NCBI GenBank assembly: GCA_002316235.1
Contig: DCDD01000058.1
Coordinates: 1-24,333, forward strand
Origin: Bacteroidales bacterium UBA1064
GTDB taxonomy: Bacteria > Bacteroidota > Bacteroidia > Bacteroidales > Tenuifilaceae
Direction of reading: 5' to 3'
DNA length: 24,333 nucleotides
Positions 6,522 to 14,896 of this stretch are shown one piece after another. The notes under the pieces were generated by a model that was not told the origin of the DNA, did no database searches, and saw only the letters and a list, made by a program, of their open reading frames with translations. The translations under genes were made by a program, and so were the position numbers. Position 1 is the stretch's first letter, and each line of letters begins with the position of its first letter.

Positions 6522-7481
6522 CTAGTCCTCGTAGGCCATGGTTATTTTAGTTCCGTAGCTCATATCCTCCAACTTGGTGGCTTCGGTTATGACACTCATT
6601 TTGCCTCCATTCTCGATGAAGTTCAAACAGGCACGTATTTTAGGTGCCATGTTGCCCTCGCCAAACATCCCCTCCTGGAGGTATCTGGTTGCATCGGCAT
6701 GGTTGAGGAATTCCAACTTCTTCTCGTTGGGTTTCTTGTAGTTGATGAACACAAATGGCACATCGGTTAGAATGTAGAACTCGTCAGCCTTGATTTCGGC
6801 AGCCATTAGCGCTGATGCGGAATCCTTGTCAATAACCGCCTCAGCAGGCCTCACATTTTTCTCCTCATCAATGTAAACAGGCACACCACCTCCTCCTGAG
6901 GCAATAACAATTATTCCCTGATTGACCAGCTGGTCTATAACCTTGATATTCAAAATCCCCTTTGGCTTTGGGGATGGAACTACCCTGCGCCAACCACTAC
7001 CCGTATCCTTCACCTCTTCCTTAAAAATCCATCCTTTTTGTGAGGCCAAGGCATCGGCTTGAGCCTTGTCGTATATTCGCCCCACACGCTTGGTTGGGTT
7101 GCTAAAGGCTGGGTCGTTCTTGTCAACAATTACCGGTGTTACCAGACAGCAAACCTCCTTATCAATGCCGTGATTTTTCAGCACGTTACGGAGCATGCGT
7201 TCAATCATGTATCCAATTCCTCCCTGCGAATCGGCAACGCATACATCCAGGGGCATTTGGGGAATGCCGTATAGCTGCTCTCCCGCATCGTTCCGCATGA
7301 GGATATTGCCCACCTGAGGGCCATTTCCATGGCTAATGACAAGATTGTAGCCTTCCTTAATCAGATAAACCAGGTTCTCCAGTGTTTCGGTTGTGTTTTG
7401 CTCCTGTTCTTCTATTGTCCCAACCTGATTCCCCCTTAGGAGGGCATTACCTCCTAAAGCAACAACTGCTAATTTGCTCAT
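6522..7481 (-). CDS. arcC: Carbamate kinase
   Basis: The 319-residue product belongs to the amino-acid kinase family and makes ATP from carbamoyl phosphate and ADP, the energy-yielding last step of the arginine deiminase pathway. Seen directly: the N-terminal phosphate loop VVALGGNALL (6-15), SHGNGPQVG, the ASGGGGVPV glycine-rich strand, the VIDKDSASALMA segment for nucleotide binding, and FGEGNMAPKI near the C terminus, all standard for carbamate kinase. The start at MSKLAV was chosen; an in-frame TTG 57 bp further upstream is inside a TACCTTTG promoter element. It is first in the likely arcC-argF unit, and together the two enzymes degrade citrulline to ornithine with ATP gain. Confidence 0.95.
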   Translation of the reverse strand: MSKLAVVALGGNALLRGNQVGTIEEQEQNTTETLENLVYLIKEGYNLVISHGNGPQVGNILMRNDAGEQLYGIPQMPLDVCVADSQGGIGYMIERMLRNVLKNHGIDKEVCCLVTPVIVDKNDPAFSNPTKRVGRIYDKAQADALASQKGWIFKEEVKDTGSGWRRVVPSPKPKGILNIKVIDQLVNQGIIVIASGGGGVPVYIDEEKNVRPAEAVIDKDSASALMAAEIKADEFYILTDVPFVFINYKKPNEKKLEFLNHADATRYLQEGMFGEGNMAPKIRACLNFIENGGKMSVITEATKLEDMSYGTKITMAYED

Positions 7482-7516
7482 ATACAAATTATTAATATAA
7501 TGTTGATTTAAAATTG

Positions 7517-7543
7517 CAAAGCTATTAAAATTTTTCAAAGGTA
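7517..7543 (-). promoter_or_regulatory. Two -7 elements upstream of arcC
   Basis: On the minus strand TACCTTTG (plus 7536-7543) and TAGCTTTG (plus 7517-7524) both fit TAnnTTTG exactly, 54 and 35 bp before the ATG at 7481. Neither has a clear TTG at the usual -33 distance, so it is uncertain which is used. Confidence 0.45.
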
Positions 7544-7577
7544 TTTTACCCTGCCATCTTCAGGCTTGCTTAATCAA

Positions 7578-7585
7578 TAGTTTTG
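7578..7585 (+). promoter_or_regulatory. Possible -7 element TAGTTTTG
   Basis: TAGTTTTG fits TAnnTTTG exactly but has no -33 partner and would give a leader of about 210 nt before the lipoprotein start at 7803. It is the best plus-strand candidate in the region. Confidence 0.3.
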
Positions 7586-7802
7586 CAGTATGTTTAATAA
7601 CATATTTTTTACAGCTGCTTTTCATCACCTCTTTTTTAGAAAGGTTCGAGATTGTTTTCTCCGAATGCTGACTCGCTGGAAGTGAAAAAAGGGGGATTAG
7701 CCAGCTAGCTTGCCTTTTGGGACATGGCCTAGTTTATTATTGCAATAGTTGTATATATGGCGGCTATTTTACTACTTTTATGGTTTGTTAAGGATGATGC
7801 AT

Positions 7803-8495
7803 ATGAGGAAGCCAATTGCCGGTTTGGTCATTTTGTCTGCTTTTATTCTTTGTTCATGTGGCGGTAGGGTTAAAAACAATAGCATTTCAGAGGGTGTTAT
7901 TACTTATGACATCACCTACGATAGCGCAATTCAGAGCCGGTATGATGCATGGCTGCTACCTTCCGAGTTGATAGTTAGGTTTAACAGCAACCATTCCATA
8001 AATTCCATTGAGGCTCTAGGGGGCGCCATTTCCATTTCAATTATTAAGAATCCTGAACGTAATGAATTTTCGACACTGCTTAAGATTTTTAATAAAAAAC
8101 TTTACCACAGCGAACCCATAGAACAGGAGCGTTACCCGGCACTTTACTCCCGAATGCCCGCGGTAAAGTTGATTTCGGAGGGTGAAACATGCGAATTTTT
8201 GGGTTATAGCTGCACTAAAGTTAAAGGCTACTTTGCCGATAATCCCGATTTTCCATTCGAAATTATTTACACCAGCCAGATTCAAATCGAAAACCCAAAT
8301 GCCCACACACCCTTTGAGGAGGTAAAGGGTACCCTGTTGCAGTTTAACATCAGGCTGAATAACCTTACCATGCACGCCACCGCAAGGTCGGTAAAGTCCG
8401 AGCATGTCCCGCTTGAGCTGTTTGCTCCTCCATCGGACTATGTTGTTACCGATTCACAAACGATAGCCAATTTAATCTACACGCTTCAGCAGTAA
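7803..8495 (+). CDS. Lipoprotein of unknown function
   Basis: I do not recognise a named family. The 230-residue product starts with a lipoprotein signal: basic MRKP, a hydrophobic stretch, and ILCSC with the lipidated cysteine at residue 19, followed by GGRVKNN. The mature part is rich in predicted beta strands (GVITYDITYD at the start) and has a GYSCTKVKG segment after a MPAVKLISEGETCEFL stretch, recalling the 'GYxCxK' motif of DUF4412/GLPGLI-type Bacteroidota envelope proteins; the two cysteines may pair. It is therefore likely a membrane-anchored envelope protein. ATGs at 7794 and 7797 are alternatives; 7803 leaves the most typical signal. A promoter-containing gap of 229 bp separates it from ftsK. 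Confidence 0.72.
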   Translation: MRKPIAGLVILSAFILCSCGGRVKNNSISEGVITYDITYDSAIQSRYDAWLLPSELIVRFNSNHSINSIEALGGAISISIIKNPERNEFSTLLKIFNKKLYHSEPIEQERYPALYSRMPAVKLISEGETCEFLGYSCTKVKGYFADNPDFPFEIIYTSQIQIENPNAHTPFEEVKGTLLQFNIRLNNLTMHATARSVKSEHVPLELFAPPSDYVVTDSQTIANLIYTLQQ

Positions 8496-8553
8496 GTTTG
8501 TAAATCTACCGGTAAGAGTTGAATGTAGGTTGTTCCCCAAAAGTACATTAACC

Positions 8554-8587
8554 TTTGGATTTTGTCGGATTTTATTCATTACTTTTG
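8554..8587 (+). promoter_or_regulatory. Promoter upstream of ftsK
   Basis: TTTG (8554-8557), a 22-bp spacer and TACTTTTG (8580-8587), an exact TAnnTTTG -7 element. A second TTTG at 8561-8564 is closer than usual. The predicted transcript would have a leader of about 130 nt before the ftsK ATG at 8725; no riboswitch or attenuator was recognised in it. Confidence 0.6.
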
Positions 8588-8724
8588 CATCTTGTCTTAA
8601 TGATGTAGGGGATAATGCAAGTTGGACAACTGCAACCAGGGTGCTTAAACCGTAAGGAGATTCTGCCAGTCGTGAATTCTGTCCTTTTGCCCCAGCTCTT
8701 GCTTTAAAAATAAACGATTCAGGG

Positions 8725-11187
8725 ATGGCATCAGATAGCAACCGGCCAAATGTAAAGGAAAAGAACAACGCCACAAAGGAGGGGCAGGACAACGGGAAAA
8801 ATAAACTTCTCCGGGACGAAAGGGTAAGGTTTACCATTGGGTTATTCTTGCTGCTACTGGGTGTTTACTTTCTTATTTCCCTGATTTCATACCTGTTCAC
8901 GTGGAAAGTTGACCAGAGTCTGGAGTGGCAAAGCCTTTTTTCCAAAGCCGAATACGAGGTGAAGAACTGGACCGGGAGGTTTGGAGCGGTTATATCGGCT
9001 CAGTTTATGAACCACTGGTTTGGCCTCTCTTCGCTTGCGCTGCCATCTATTATCATAGTTTTTGGACTTAAGCTTCTTAAGCTGTACAGAAAAAATATCT
9101 GGCGGTTTATCTTTAATATCTTCATAGGAACACTACTATGCTCGCTAGTGCTGGGCTTTTTATTTGAAACCGCTAAGGGATTTCTTGGTAGCGGGCTAGG
9201 GGGAGCGCAAGGACTTTTTGTGTCGAAATGGCTGTCGGCATTGCTGGGTAAGGTTGGAACCTCTTTTTTGCTGTTACTTCTGGTTATTGCCTACACCATT
9301 TTTATCAAGCCTTCAACGCTACACTGGTTCAGAAGAACCATCAGGGGCTTACTTATTAGAATGAGGCGCCCGGTTTCCCGAAAAAATGATAAAAGGCAAA
9401 ATAAAAAAGAAAAAACTGCTGAGGAGTTGGCTGGACAAGTTGATTCTGAAGTTCTACCTAATAACACCGATGCCGCTGTTGAGGTTACTTTGGAAAAGTT
9501 CATTCCCGAGCCTAATTCAGAATTGGTTGATGCTGAGCCATTCGAGCTTATCGAAGAGGAGACAGCTGGCACTAACAGTTCAAATGCAGAAAATACTCCC
9601 GAAAAATCCGATGTGGAGTTCACCATTGAAAAAATCAACGAGGTGGAGCTAAACCCGGTTGAGGTGAACGGACAGGAGCTATACGACCCCACTTTAGAGC
9701 TCTCCCGCTACCAGCGTCCGCTGCTGGAGCTGCTGGAGGATTACAAAAACACCACCTCGCCCGTATCAAACGAAACGCTTATTGAAAATAAGAACCGAAT
9801 TGTAGAAACCCTGTCGCACTACAAGATACAGATTGATAAGATAAAGGCAACCATAGGCCCCACCGTTACGCTTTACGAAATTGTTCCTGCACCTGGAATC
9901 CGCATCAGCAAAATTAAAAGTCTGGAGGACGATATTGCCCTTAGCTTGGCTGCCCTGGGCATAAGAATTATTGCGCCAATTCCCGGTAAGGGAACAATAG
10001 GTATTGAGGTGCCAAATCAGAACCCCGAAATTGTTTCGATGCACTCCATCATCAAATCACAGAAGTTTCAGGAGTGCAAGTATGAATTGGCCATAGCTTT
10101 AGGAAAAACCATATCGAATGAGATATTCATGCTCGATTTGGCCAAGCTACCCCACTTGCTGGTTGCCGGAGCAACAGGCCAGGGTAAATCGGTTGGGCTG
10201 AACGCCATAATCACCTCGTTGCTTTACAAAAAGCATCCGGCGGAAATCAAGTTTGTGCTGGTTGACCCCAAAAAGGTTGAGCTTACCCTTTACAGCAAGC
10301 TGGAAAGGCATTTCCTGGCCGAACTTCCAGGTTCGGAAGAACCCATTATTACCGATACGCAAAAGGTAATCAGCACCCTCAACTCCCTTTGCATCGAGAT
10401 GGATAACCGCTACGAGCTGCTGAAGCTGGCCCAGGTGAGGAATATCAAGGAGTATAACGAAAAATTTGTTGAGCGTAGGTTGAACCCCAACAAGGGGCAC
10501 CGGTTTCTGCCCTACATCATTCTGATAATTGATGAGTTTGCTGATTTGATTATGACTGCCGGGCGGGAGGTAGAAACACCCCTGGCCCGTTTAGCCCAGC
10601 TGGCCAGAGCTATTGGCATTCACCTGATTATTGCCACGCAACGGCCGTCAACCAACATCATTACCGGCGTTATAAAGGCCAACTTCCCAGCACGTATAGC
10701 CTTCAGAGTCCCTTCCATGATAGATTCCCGCACAATTCTTGACCACCCGGGGGCCAATAACCTGGTTGGCCGTGGCGATATGCTCGTTTCTGCCGGAAGC
10801 GACATGGTGAGGGTGCAGTGTGCTTTTATCGATATCCCTGAAATTGAACGAATAACCGATTTTATTGGTAACCAGCAGGGCTACCCCGAAGCCTACCAGC
10901 TCCCCGACTATGCACCCGAAGGGCAGGACGGCTTTAGGGAGATAGACCTGAATAAGCGTGATGAGCTTTTTGAGGAGGCTGCTCGCATGGTGGTTCAAAC
11001 GCAAATTGGCTCCACCTCCCTAATTCAACGTAAGCTCTCGATTGGCTATAACCGAGCCGGACGAATAGTTGACCAGCTCGAAGCAGCCGGTATCGTTGGC
11101 CCGTTTGAAGGAAGCAAGGCCCGGCAGGTGCTGATTGCCGACGAGCTGTCTTTGGAACAAATATTGAGGGGTTTATCTAACCAGTGA
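8725..11187 (+). CDS. ftsK: DNA translocase FtsK
   Basis: This 820-residue inner-membrane ATPase pumps chromosomal DNA at the division septum and helps resolve chromosome dimers. Four membrane helices occupy roughly residues 36-60, 98-118, 124-150 and 168-190. An acidic, low-complexity linker (about 220-330) follows, shorter than in E. coli. The motor has a Walker A G482-ATGQG-K488-S489 and a Walker B ending in D603-E604 (IILIIDEFADL), with the ATQRPST sensor-type segment after it. The C-terminal winged-helix gamma domain (about 750-815, STSLIQRKLSIGYNRAGRI) reads polar chromosomal motifs. The ATG has an AGGG just upstream. LolA follows 62 bp downstream, an arrangement also found in other Gram-negative bacteria. 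Confidence 0.97.
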   Translation: MASDSNRPNVKEKNNATKEGQDNGKNKLLRDERVRFTIGLFLLLLGVYFLISLISYLFTWKVDQSLEWQSLFSKAEYEVKNWTGRFGAVISAQFMNHWFGLSSLALPSIIIVFGLKLLKLYRKNIWRFIFNIFIGTLLCSLVLGFLFETAKGFLGSGLGGAQGLFVSKWLSALLGKVGTSFLLLLLVIAYTIFIKPSTLHWFRRTIRGLLIRMRRPVSRKNDKRQNKKEKTAEELAGQVDSEVLPNNTDAAVEVTLEKFIPEPNSELVDAEPFELIEEETAGTNSSNAENTPEKSDVEFTIEKINEVELNPVEVNGQELYDPTLELSRYQRPLLELLEDYKNTTSPVSNETLIENKNRIVETLSHYKIQIDKIKATIGPTVTLYEIVPAPGIRISKIKSLEDDIALSLAALGIRIIAPIPGKGTIGIEVPNQNPEIVSMHSIIKSQKFQECKYELAIALGKTISNEIFMLDLAKLPHLLVAGATGQGKSVGLNAIITSLLYKKHPAEIKFVLVDPKKVELTLYSKLERHFLAELPGSEEPIITDTQKVISTLNSLCIEMDNRYELLKLAQVRNIKEYNEKFVERRLNPNKGHRFLPYIILIIDEFADLIMTAGREVETPLARLAQLARAIGIHLIIATQRPSTNIITGVIKANFPARIAFRVPSMIDSRTILDHPGANNLVGRGDMLVSAGSDMVRVQCAFIDIPEIERITDFIGNQQGYPEAYQLPDYAPEGQDGFREIDLNKRDELFEEAARMVVQTQIGSTSLIQRKLSIGYNRAGRIVDQLEAAGIVGPFEGSKARQVLIADELSLEQILRGLSNQ

Positions 11188-11249
11188 GCCACACCAGCTG
11201 TACACCTTGATGGCTGCTAAATGGCGATATTTCGTTTAATAATTAGGCT

Positions 11250-11894
11250 ATGAGAAGTTTAATGCTGTTTGTTTTCGCCCTATTATCGGTAAACCTCGTT
11301 GCGCAGGAATCCCAGGATGTACCACAAACTTTTTGGGATTTTAGCAGTAAAATGCTGGAAGCCAGTAGTATAAATGCCACTTTTTCACTTACCATCGAGA
11401 ACCGCCAGGAAAATGTTGCCAACACCCAGCAGGGTGAAATTCTGATTAAGGGCAACAAGTACCTGCTGAAGATTATGGGCATGGAGGTTTATTTTGATGG
11501 CTCAACCAAGTGGCAGTACATTGGCGAGGCCAACGAGGTTACCATTTCCACTTCCGGTGGGGAGTTGGGCAGCCCTCTTGATGACCCCGCTGGCATTTTT
11601 AGAGATTATGAATCCAGGTTTAAGGTGAGATTTATATCGGAAACCACGGTGAAAAACCGCACGCTGGTCGAAATGGACTTCTACCCAAAAGCCCTTGACT
11701 CTCCCTACGTTTCGGTTAAGCTGAGATTTGACAAGGTTTCGCTCGAACCGGTTTTTATCAGATACCATGGAAAGGATGGGACAAGCTACATCGTCAACAT
11801 TAGTCAATTTAAAACCAACGTCCCTGCTCCCGATGGCACCTTTACATTCGATATTTCAACCCGTAAGGGCATAGAGGTTATAGATTTACGGTAG
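11250..11894 (+). CDS. lolA: Outer-membrane lipoprotein carrier protein LolA
   Basis: The 214-residue product begins with a signal peptide (MRSLMLFVFALLSVNLVAQ, cleaved near residue 19) and continues as a periplasmic beta-rich protein. Visible LolA features are FWDFSSKMLEASSINATFSLTI at the start of the mature part, GEILIKGNKYLLKI, a FDGSTKWQYI strand with the conserved Trp, then NEVTIST and a C-terminal NISQFKTNVPAPDGTFTF. LolA carries lipoproteins released by LolCDE across the periplasm to the outer membrane. It sits directly after ftsK in the same direction and is probably cotranscribed. The gene supplies the transport route for lipoproteins such as the one at 7803-8495. Confidence 0.9.
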   Translation: MRSLMLFVFALLSVNLVAQESQDVPQTFWDFSSKMLEASSINATFSLTIENRQENVANTQQGEILIKGNKYLLKIMGMEVYFDGSTKWQYIGEANEVTISTSGGELGSPLDDPAGIFRDYESRFKVRFISETTVKNRTLVEMDFYPKALDSPYVSVKLRFDKVSLEPVFIRYHGKDGTSYIVNISQFKTNVPAPDGTFTFDISTRKGIEVIDLR

Positions 11895-11943
11895 GTTGGA
11901 ATTTTTTTTCCTGTACTCATTAGCATTACATAGTTATTCCCTT

Positions 11944-12486
11944 ATGACTAGCTGTACACCTGCAACAATTTGGCTAACAGGACTACCCTCGTCGGGTAAA
12001 TCAACAATAGGGTTGGGCTTAGGCCGGATGCTCGATGGTATTGGCGTAGGATATGTGCTTCTGGATGGTGATGAGGTTCGCAGCGGCGTATGCTCCGACC
12101 TGGGCTTTTCCGATGACGACCGAAAGGAGAATATCCGGCGGGTTGCCCATATTGCCAAGCTGCTCAATTCCCAAGGATTAGTGGCAATTTGCTGCCTGGT
12201 ATCACCGCTTCAATCCATGAGGGATTTGGCCAGATCAATTGTGGGCAGTAGGTTTTTCTACGAAGTATTCGTAAATGCCAGCCTCGAAACCTGCATGAAG
12301 CGTGATGTTAAAGGACTTTACGCCAAGGCTGAACAAGGACAGCTAAATAACCTCACAGGTTTTTCGGCAGCGTATGAGAATCCAACCGATCCAAATCTTG
12401 TCATATTCAACAATTCAATCGGGGTAGAGGAGGCGGTAAATATGCTGTTTACCCATGTGGTTGACTGGCTGGAGATTCCATGGTAG
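11944..12486 (+). CDS. cysC: Adenylyl-sulfate (APS) kinase
   Basis: The 180-residue cytosolic enzyme phosphorylates adenylyl sulfate to PAPS using ATP. The P-loop is G13-LPSSGKS-T21, followed by LLDGDEVR (39-46) and GFSDDDRKENIRRV (54-67), all standard for CysC. The lid region FVNASLETCMKRDVKGLYAKA (109-129) and NLTGFSAAYE are also normal. One deviation: the consensus SPYRxxR reads S87-P-L-Q-S-M-R93, losing the aromatic and first Arg. The ATG at 11944 was chosen; a TTG at 11896 would add a hydrophobic stretch not expected in this enzyme. It is the first gene of a cysC-cysD-cysN run and lies 49 bp after lolA. Confidence 0.93.
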   Translation: MTSCTPATIWLTGLPSSGKSTIGLGLGRMLDGIGVGYVLLDGDEVRSGVCSDLGFSDDDRKENIRRVAHIAKLLNSQGLVAICCLVSPLQSMRDLARSIVGSRFFYEVFVNASLETCMKRDVKGLYAKAEQGQLNNLTGFSAAYENPTDPNLVIFNNSIGVEEAVNMLFTHVVDWLEIPW

Positions 12487-12557
12487 GTTGAACCCTTTTG
12501 TCTGTTTGAGTGTTAAGGTTATAGGTTGTAAGTGAGCATGAGCTGCGCAATCGTTGT

Positions 12558-12565
12558 TATATTTG
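12558..12565 (+). promoter_or_regulatory. -7 element TATATTTG upstream of cysD
   Basis: TATATTTG fits TAnnTTTG exactly and lies 35 bp before the cysD ATG, within the 114-bp cysC-cysD gap. The nearest upstream TTG is 29 bp away, farther than usual. AAGGAG at 12581-12586 is a possible ribosome-binding site. Confidence 0.45.
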
Positions 12566-12600
12566 TGCTGAAAATTTTAAAGGAGAAGTAAGTCGTTGAT

Positions 12601-13506
12601 ATGAGTAAATTCAAGCTAAATCATTTACGGGAGCTGGAGTCCGAGTCAATTTACGTGATTCGAGAGGTTGTTTCGCAGTTTGAGAATCCCGTTATGCTGT
12701 TCAGTGGGGGTAAGGATTCCATCGTGATGTTTCACCTTGCCCGCAAGGCCTTTTATCCGGCCAAAGTACCGTTTCCTCTTTTGCATATTGATACGGGTCA
12801 TAATTTCCCCGAAACCCTGGAGTTTCGCGACTGGCTGGTTAAGGAAACAGGGGTGCAGCTTATTGTTCGTTACGTTCAGGATTCCATTGACAGGGGTAGG
12901 GTTGCCGAGGAAAAAGGCTACAATGCCAGCCGTAACAAGCTTCAAACCGTTACCCTGCTCGATGCCATTGAGGAGTTGAAGGTTGATTGCGCCATGGGAG
13001 GGGGACGTCGCGACGAGGAGAAAGCACGGGCAAAGGAGCGATTCTTTTCGCACCGCGATGAGTTTGGACAGTGGGACCCCAAGAACCAGCGGCCGGAACT
13101 TTGGAACCTATTCAACGGGCGAAAGAATCTGGGCGAGCATTTTAGAGTTTTCCCCATAAGCAACTGGACCGAAATGGACGTTTGGCAGTACGTGCTAATG
13201 GAACAGATTGCCCTGCCCTCACTGTACTTTTCACACGAACGCGACGTATTCATGCGCGACGGGGTCCTCTATGCCAAAACCCCATTCCTGCCGATGAAAG
13301 ATGACGAGGTGGCTGAAAAGCGTATTGTGCGGTTCAGAACCATAGGCGATGCAACCTGTACCGGTGCGGTGGAGTCTGCGGCCAGCACGCTTGAGGAGAT
13401 TATCCGCGAGGTGGCTGCCACCCGAACCACCGAGCGCGGTGGTCGTGCCGATGATAAGCGCTCGGAAGCGGCCATGGAAGACAGGAAAATAGAGGGTTAT
13501 TTTTAA
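12601..13506 (+). CDS. cysD: Sulfate adenylyltransferase subunit 2 (ATP sulfurylase small subunit)
   Basis: This 301-residue protein is the catalytic subunit of the heterodimeric ATP sulfurylase, making adenylyl sulfate and pyrophosphate from sulfate and ATP. It is an ATP pyrophosphatase of the PP-loop type: the loop is S35-GGKD-S40. Further signatures are LHIDTGHNFPETLEFRDWLV (about 61-80), the GGGRRDEEKARAKER segment, NLFNGR and ISNWTEMDVWQYV, and the C-terminal ERGGRADDK followed by a KxEGYF ending. Its length is normal for CysD. Energy comes from GTP hydrolysis by CysN, encoded 112 bp downstream. Confidence 0.97.
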   Translation: MSKFKLNHLRELESESIYVIREVVSQFENPVMLFSGGKDSIVMFHLARKAFYPAKVPFPLLHIDTGHNFPETLEFRDWLVKETGVQLIVRYVQDSIDRGRVAEEKGYNASRNKLQTVTLLDAIEELKVDCAMGGGRRDEEKARAKERFFSHRDEFGQWDPKNQRPELWNLFNGRKNLGEHFRVFPISNWTEMDVWQYVLMEQIALPSLYFSHERDVFMRDGVLYAKTPFLPMKDDEVAEKRIVRFRTIGDATCTGAVESAASTLEEIIREVAATRTTERGGRADDKRSEAAMEDRKIEGYF

Positions 13507-13618
13507 ACACCTTACTATTTACGGAAACTTACATTCGCAAGAATTGTTTCATGGCAGTAAGATTAAGCCAATACAGGTTTCAAAATATTTAACTTGATAA
13601 TCTTTTTACTAAAAATTG

Positions 13619-14896
13619 ATGGAACAGGAAATTACCAGTAGCGCGTACCTCGACATGGAGTTGCTACGTTTTACCACGGCAGGAAGCGTTGACGATGGGA
13701 AAAGTACACTGATTGGGCGCCTGCTCTATGATTCCAAGGCTATCTTTCAGGATCAGCTGGAGGCTATTGAGCGGGCAAGCATTAAAAAAGGTGAGGATTC
13801 CTTAGACTTGGCGCTGCTTACCGATGGGCTGCGTGCCGAGAGGGAGCAGGGTATTACCATCGATGTGGCCTACAGGTACTTTCATACCCCTAAGAGAAAG
13901 TTCATCATTGCCGATACCCCTGGCCATACTCAGTACACGCGTAACATGGTTACAGGGGCATCAACCGCAAATGCTGCTGTAATTCTGGTTGATGCCAGGC
14001 ACGGTATTGTTGAGCAGACCATTCGTCATGCCTACATTGCCTCGCTTCTCAGAATACCCCATGTGATTGTATGTGTGAACAAGATGGACATGGTGGACTA
14101 CGCTCAGGAATCCTTTGAGGCCATTCAGCGTAGGTTCCTGGAATTTTCAAGTTTTCTTGACTTATACGATTTGCGGTTTATTCCGATAAGCGCGCTTTTG
14201 GGCGATAACGTGGTGGAGCGTTCAAAGCACATGGATTGGTATCAGGGGCCAACGTTGATGTACTTGCTCGAGAATCTCTACATTTCGAACGACTACAACC
14301 AGCTGGATGCCCGTTTTCCTGTTCAGTATGTTATTCGCCCACAGTCTGCGGAATTTCCCGATTACCGGGGCTATGCCGGGCGCATGGCTAGCGGAACGTT
14401 TAGGGTTGGAGACAGGGTGAAGGTGCTACCCTCGGGGTTTAGCTCCGTGATTAAGGGCATCGACTTCTGGACAGACAGCCTCGACTCCATTACCGCCCCG
14501 CAATCCGGAACCATTCTTCTGGATGATGACCTTGACATATCGCGTGGTGGCCTCATCATTCCCGAGGAGAATGGCATCAAGCAGGGGCAGGAGGTGGATC
14601 TGATGATTTGCTGGTTTTCCGAAAAACCACTCGTGGTGGGAGGTAAGTATGCCGTTAAGCACACCACCAATGACCTGAGGTGTCTGATTAAGGAGGTAAA
14701 GTACAAGGTAAACATCAACACCCTGGAGAAGGATTACCATGAAAAGAGCATTGGAATGAACGATATAGCCTGCATTACAATTAAAACCACCAAGCCGCTT
14801 TTCTACGATTCATACCGGCAAAACAGGATAACCGGCAGCCTGATAATTATTGACGAAGCCACAAACGTTACTGTTGGCGCTGGAATGATTGTGTAG
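13619..14896 (+). CDS. cysN: Sulfate adenylyltransferase subunit 1 (ATP sulfurylase GTPase subunit)
   Basis: This 425-residue GTPase drives the CysD reaction. The G1 loop is G22-SVDDGKS-T30, the G3 box D99-TPGH103, and the G4 box N154-KMD157, followed by EF-Tu-like beta-barrel domains II and III. The switch region LRAEREQGITIDVAYRYF is characteristic of CysN and NodQ. The product stops after domain III with no CysC fusion, in agreement with the separate cysC upstream. The ATG at 13619 directly follows an in-frame TTG at 13616, so either could serve. The stop codon TAG directly abuts the stop of the convergent Nudix gene. Confidence 0.96.
   Translation: MEQEITSSAYLDMELLRFTTAGSVDDGKSTLIGRLLYDSKAIFQDQLEAIERASIKKGEDSLDLALLTDGLRAEREQGITIDVAYRYFHTPKRKFIIADTPGHTQYTRNMVTGASTANAAVILVDARHGIVEQTIRHAYIASLLRIPHVIVCVNKMDMVDYAQESFEAIQRRFLEFSSFLDLYDLRFIPISALLGDNVVERSKHMDWYQGPTLMYLLENLYISNDYNQLDARFPVQYVIRPQSAEFPDYRGYAGRMASGTFRVGDRVKVLPSGFSSVIKGIDFWTDSLDSITAPQSGTILLDDDLDISRGGLIIPEENGIKQGQEVDLMICWFSEKPLVVGGKYAVKHTTNDLRCLIKEVKYKVNINTLEKDYHEKSIGMNDIACITIKTTKPLFYDSYRQNRITGSLIIIDEATNVTVGAGMIV

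Larger units (their letters stand above)
7482..7802. other. Divergent intergenic region between arcC and a lipoprotein gene
   Basis: These 321 bp carry promoter elements for both directions: minus-strand -7 elements at 7517-7543 for arcC, and a plus-strand TAGTTTTG at 7578-7585. A 31-codon reading frame (7590-7685, plus) follows the latter but has no other support. The stretch 7686-7793 holds no recognisable gene or hairpin with a T-run. Confidence 0.5.

Noticed and set aside
7590..7685. 31-codon plus-strand frame after a -7 element
   Set aside because: Starts only 5 bp after the -7 element, has no recognisable signal or domain, and ends in a non-conserved-looking basic stretch; kept only as a note on the region.
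8615..8707. 30-codon frame in the ftsK leader
   Set aside because: It could be an upstream reading frame, but there is no homology, ribosome-binding site or attenuator structure to support it.
9291..9692. 133-codon minus-strand frame inside ftsK
   Set aside because: Serine-rich antisense shadow of the acidic FtsK linker; ftsK is clearly the real gene.
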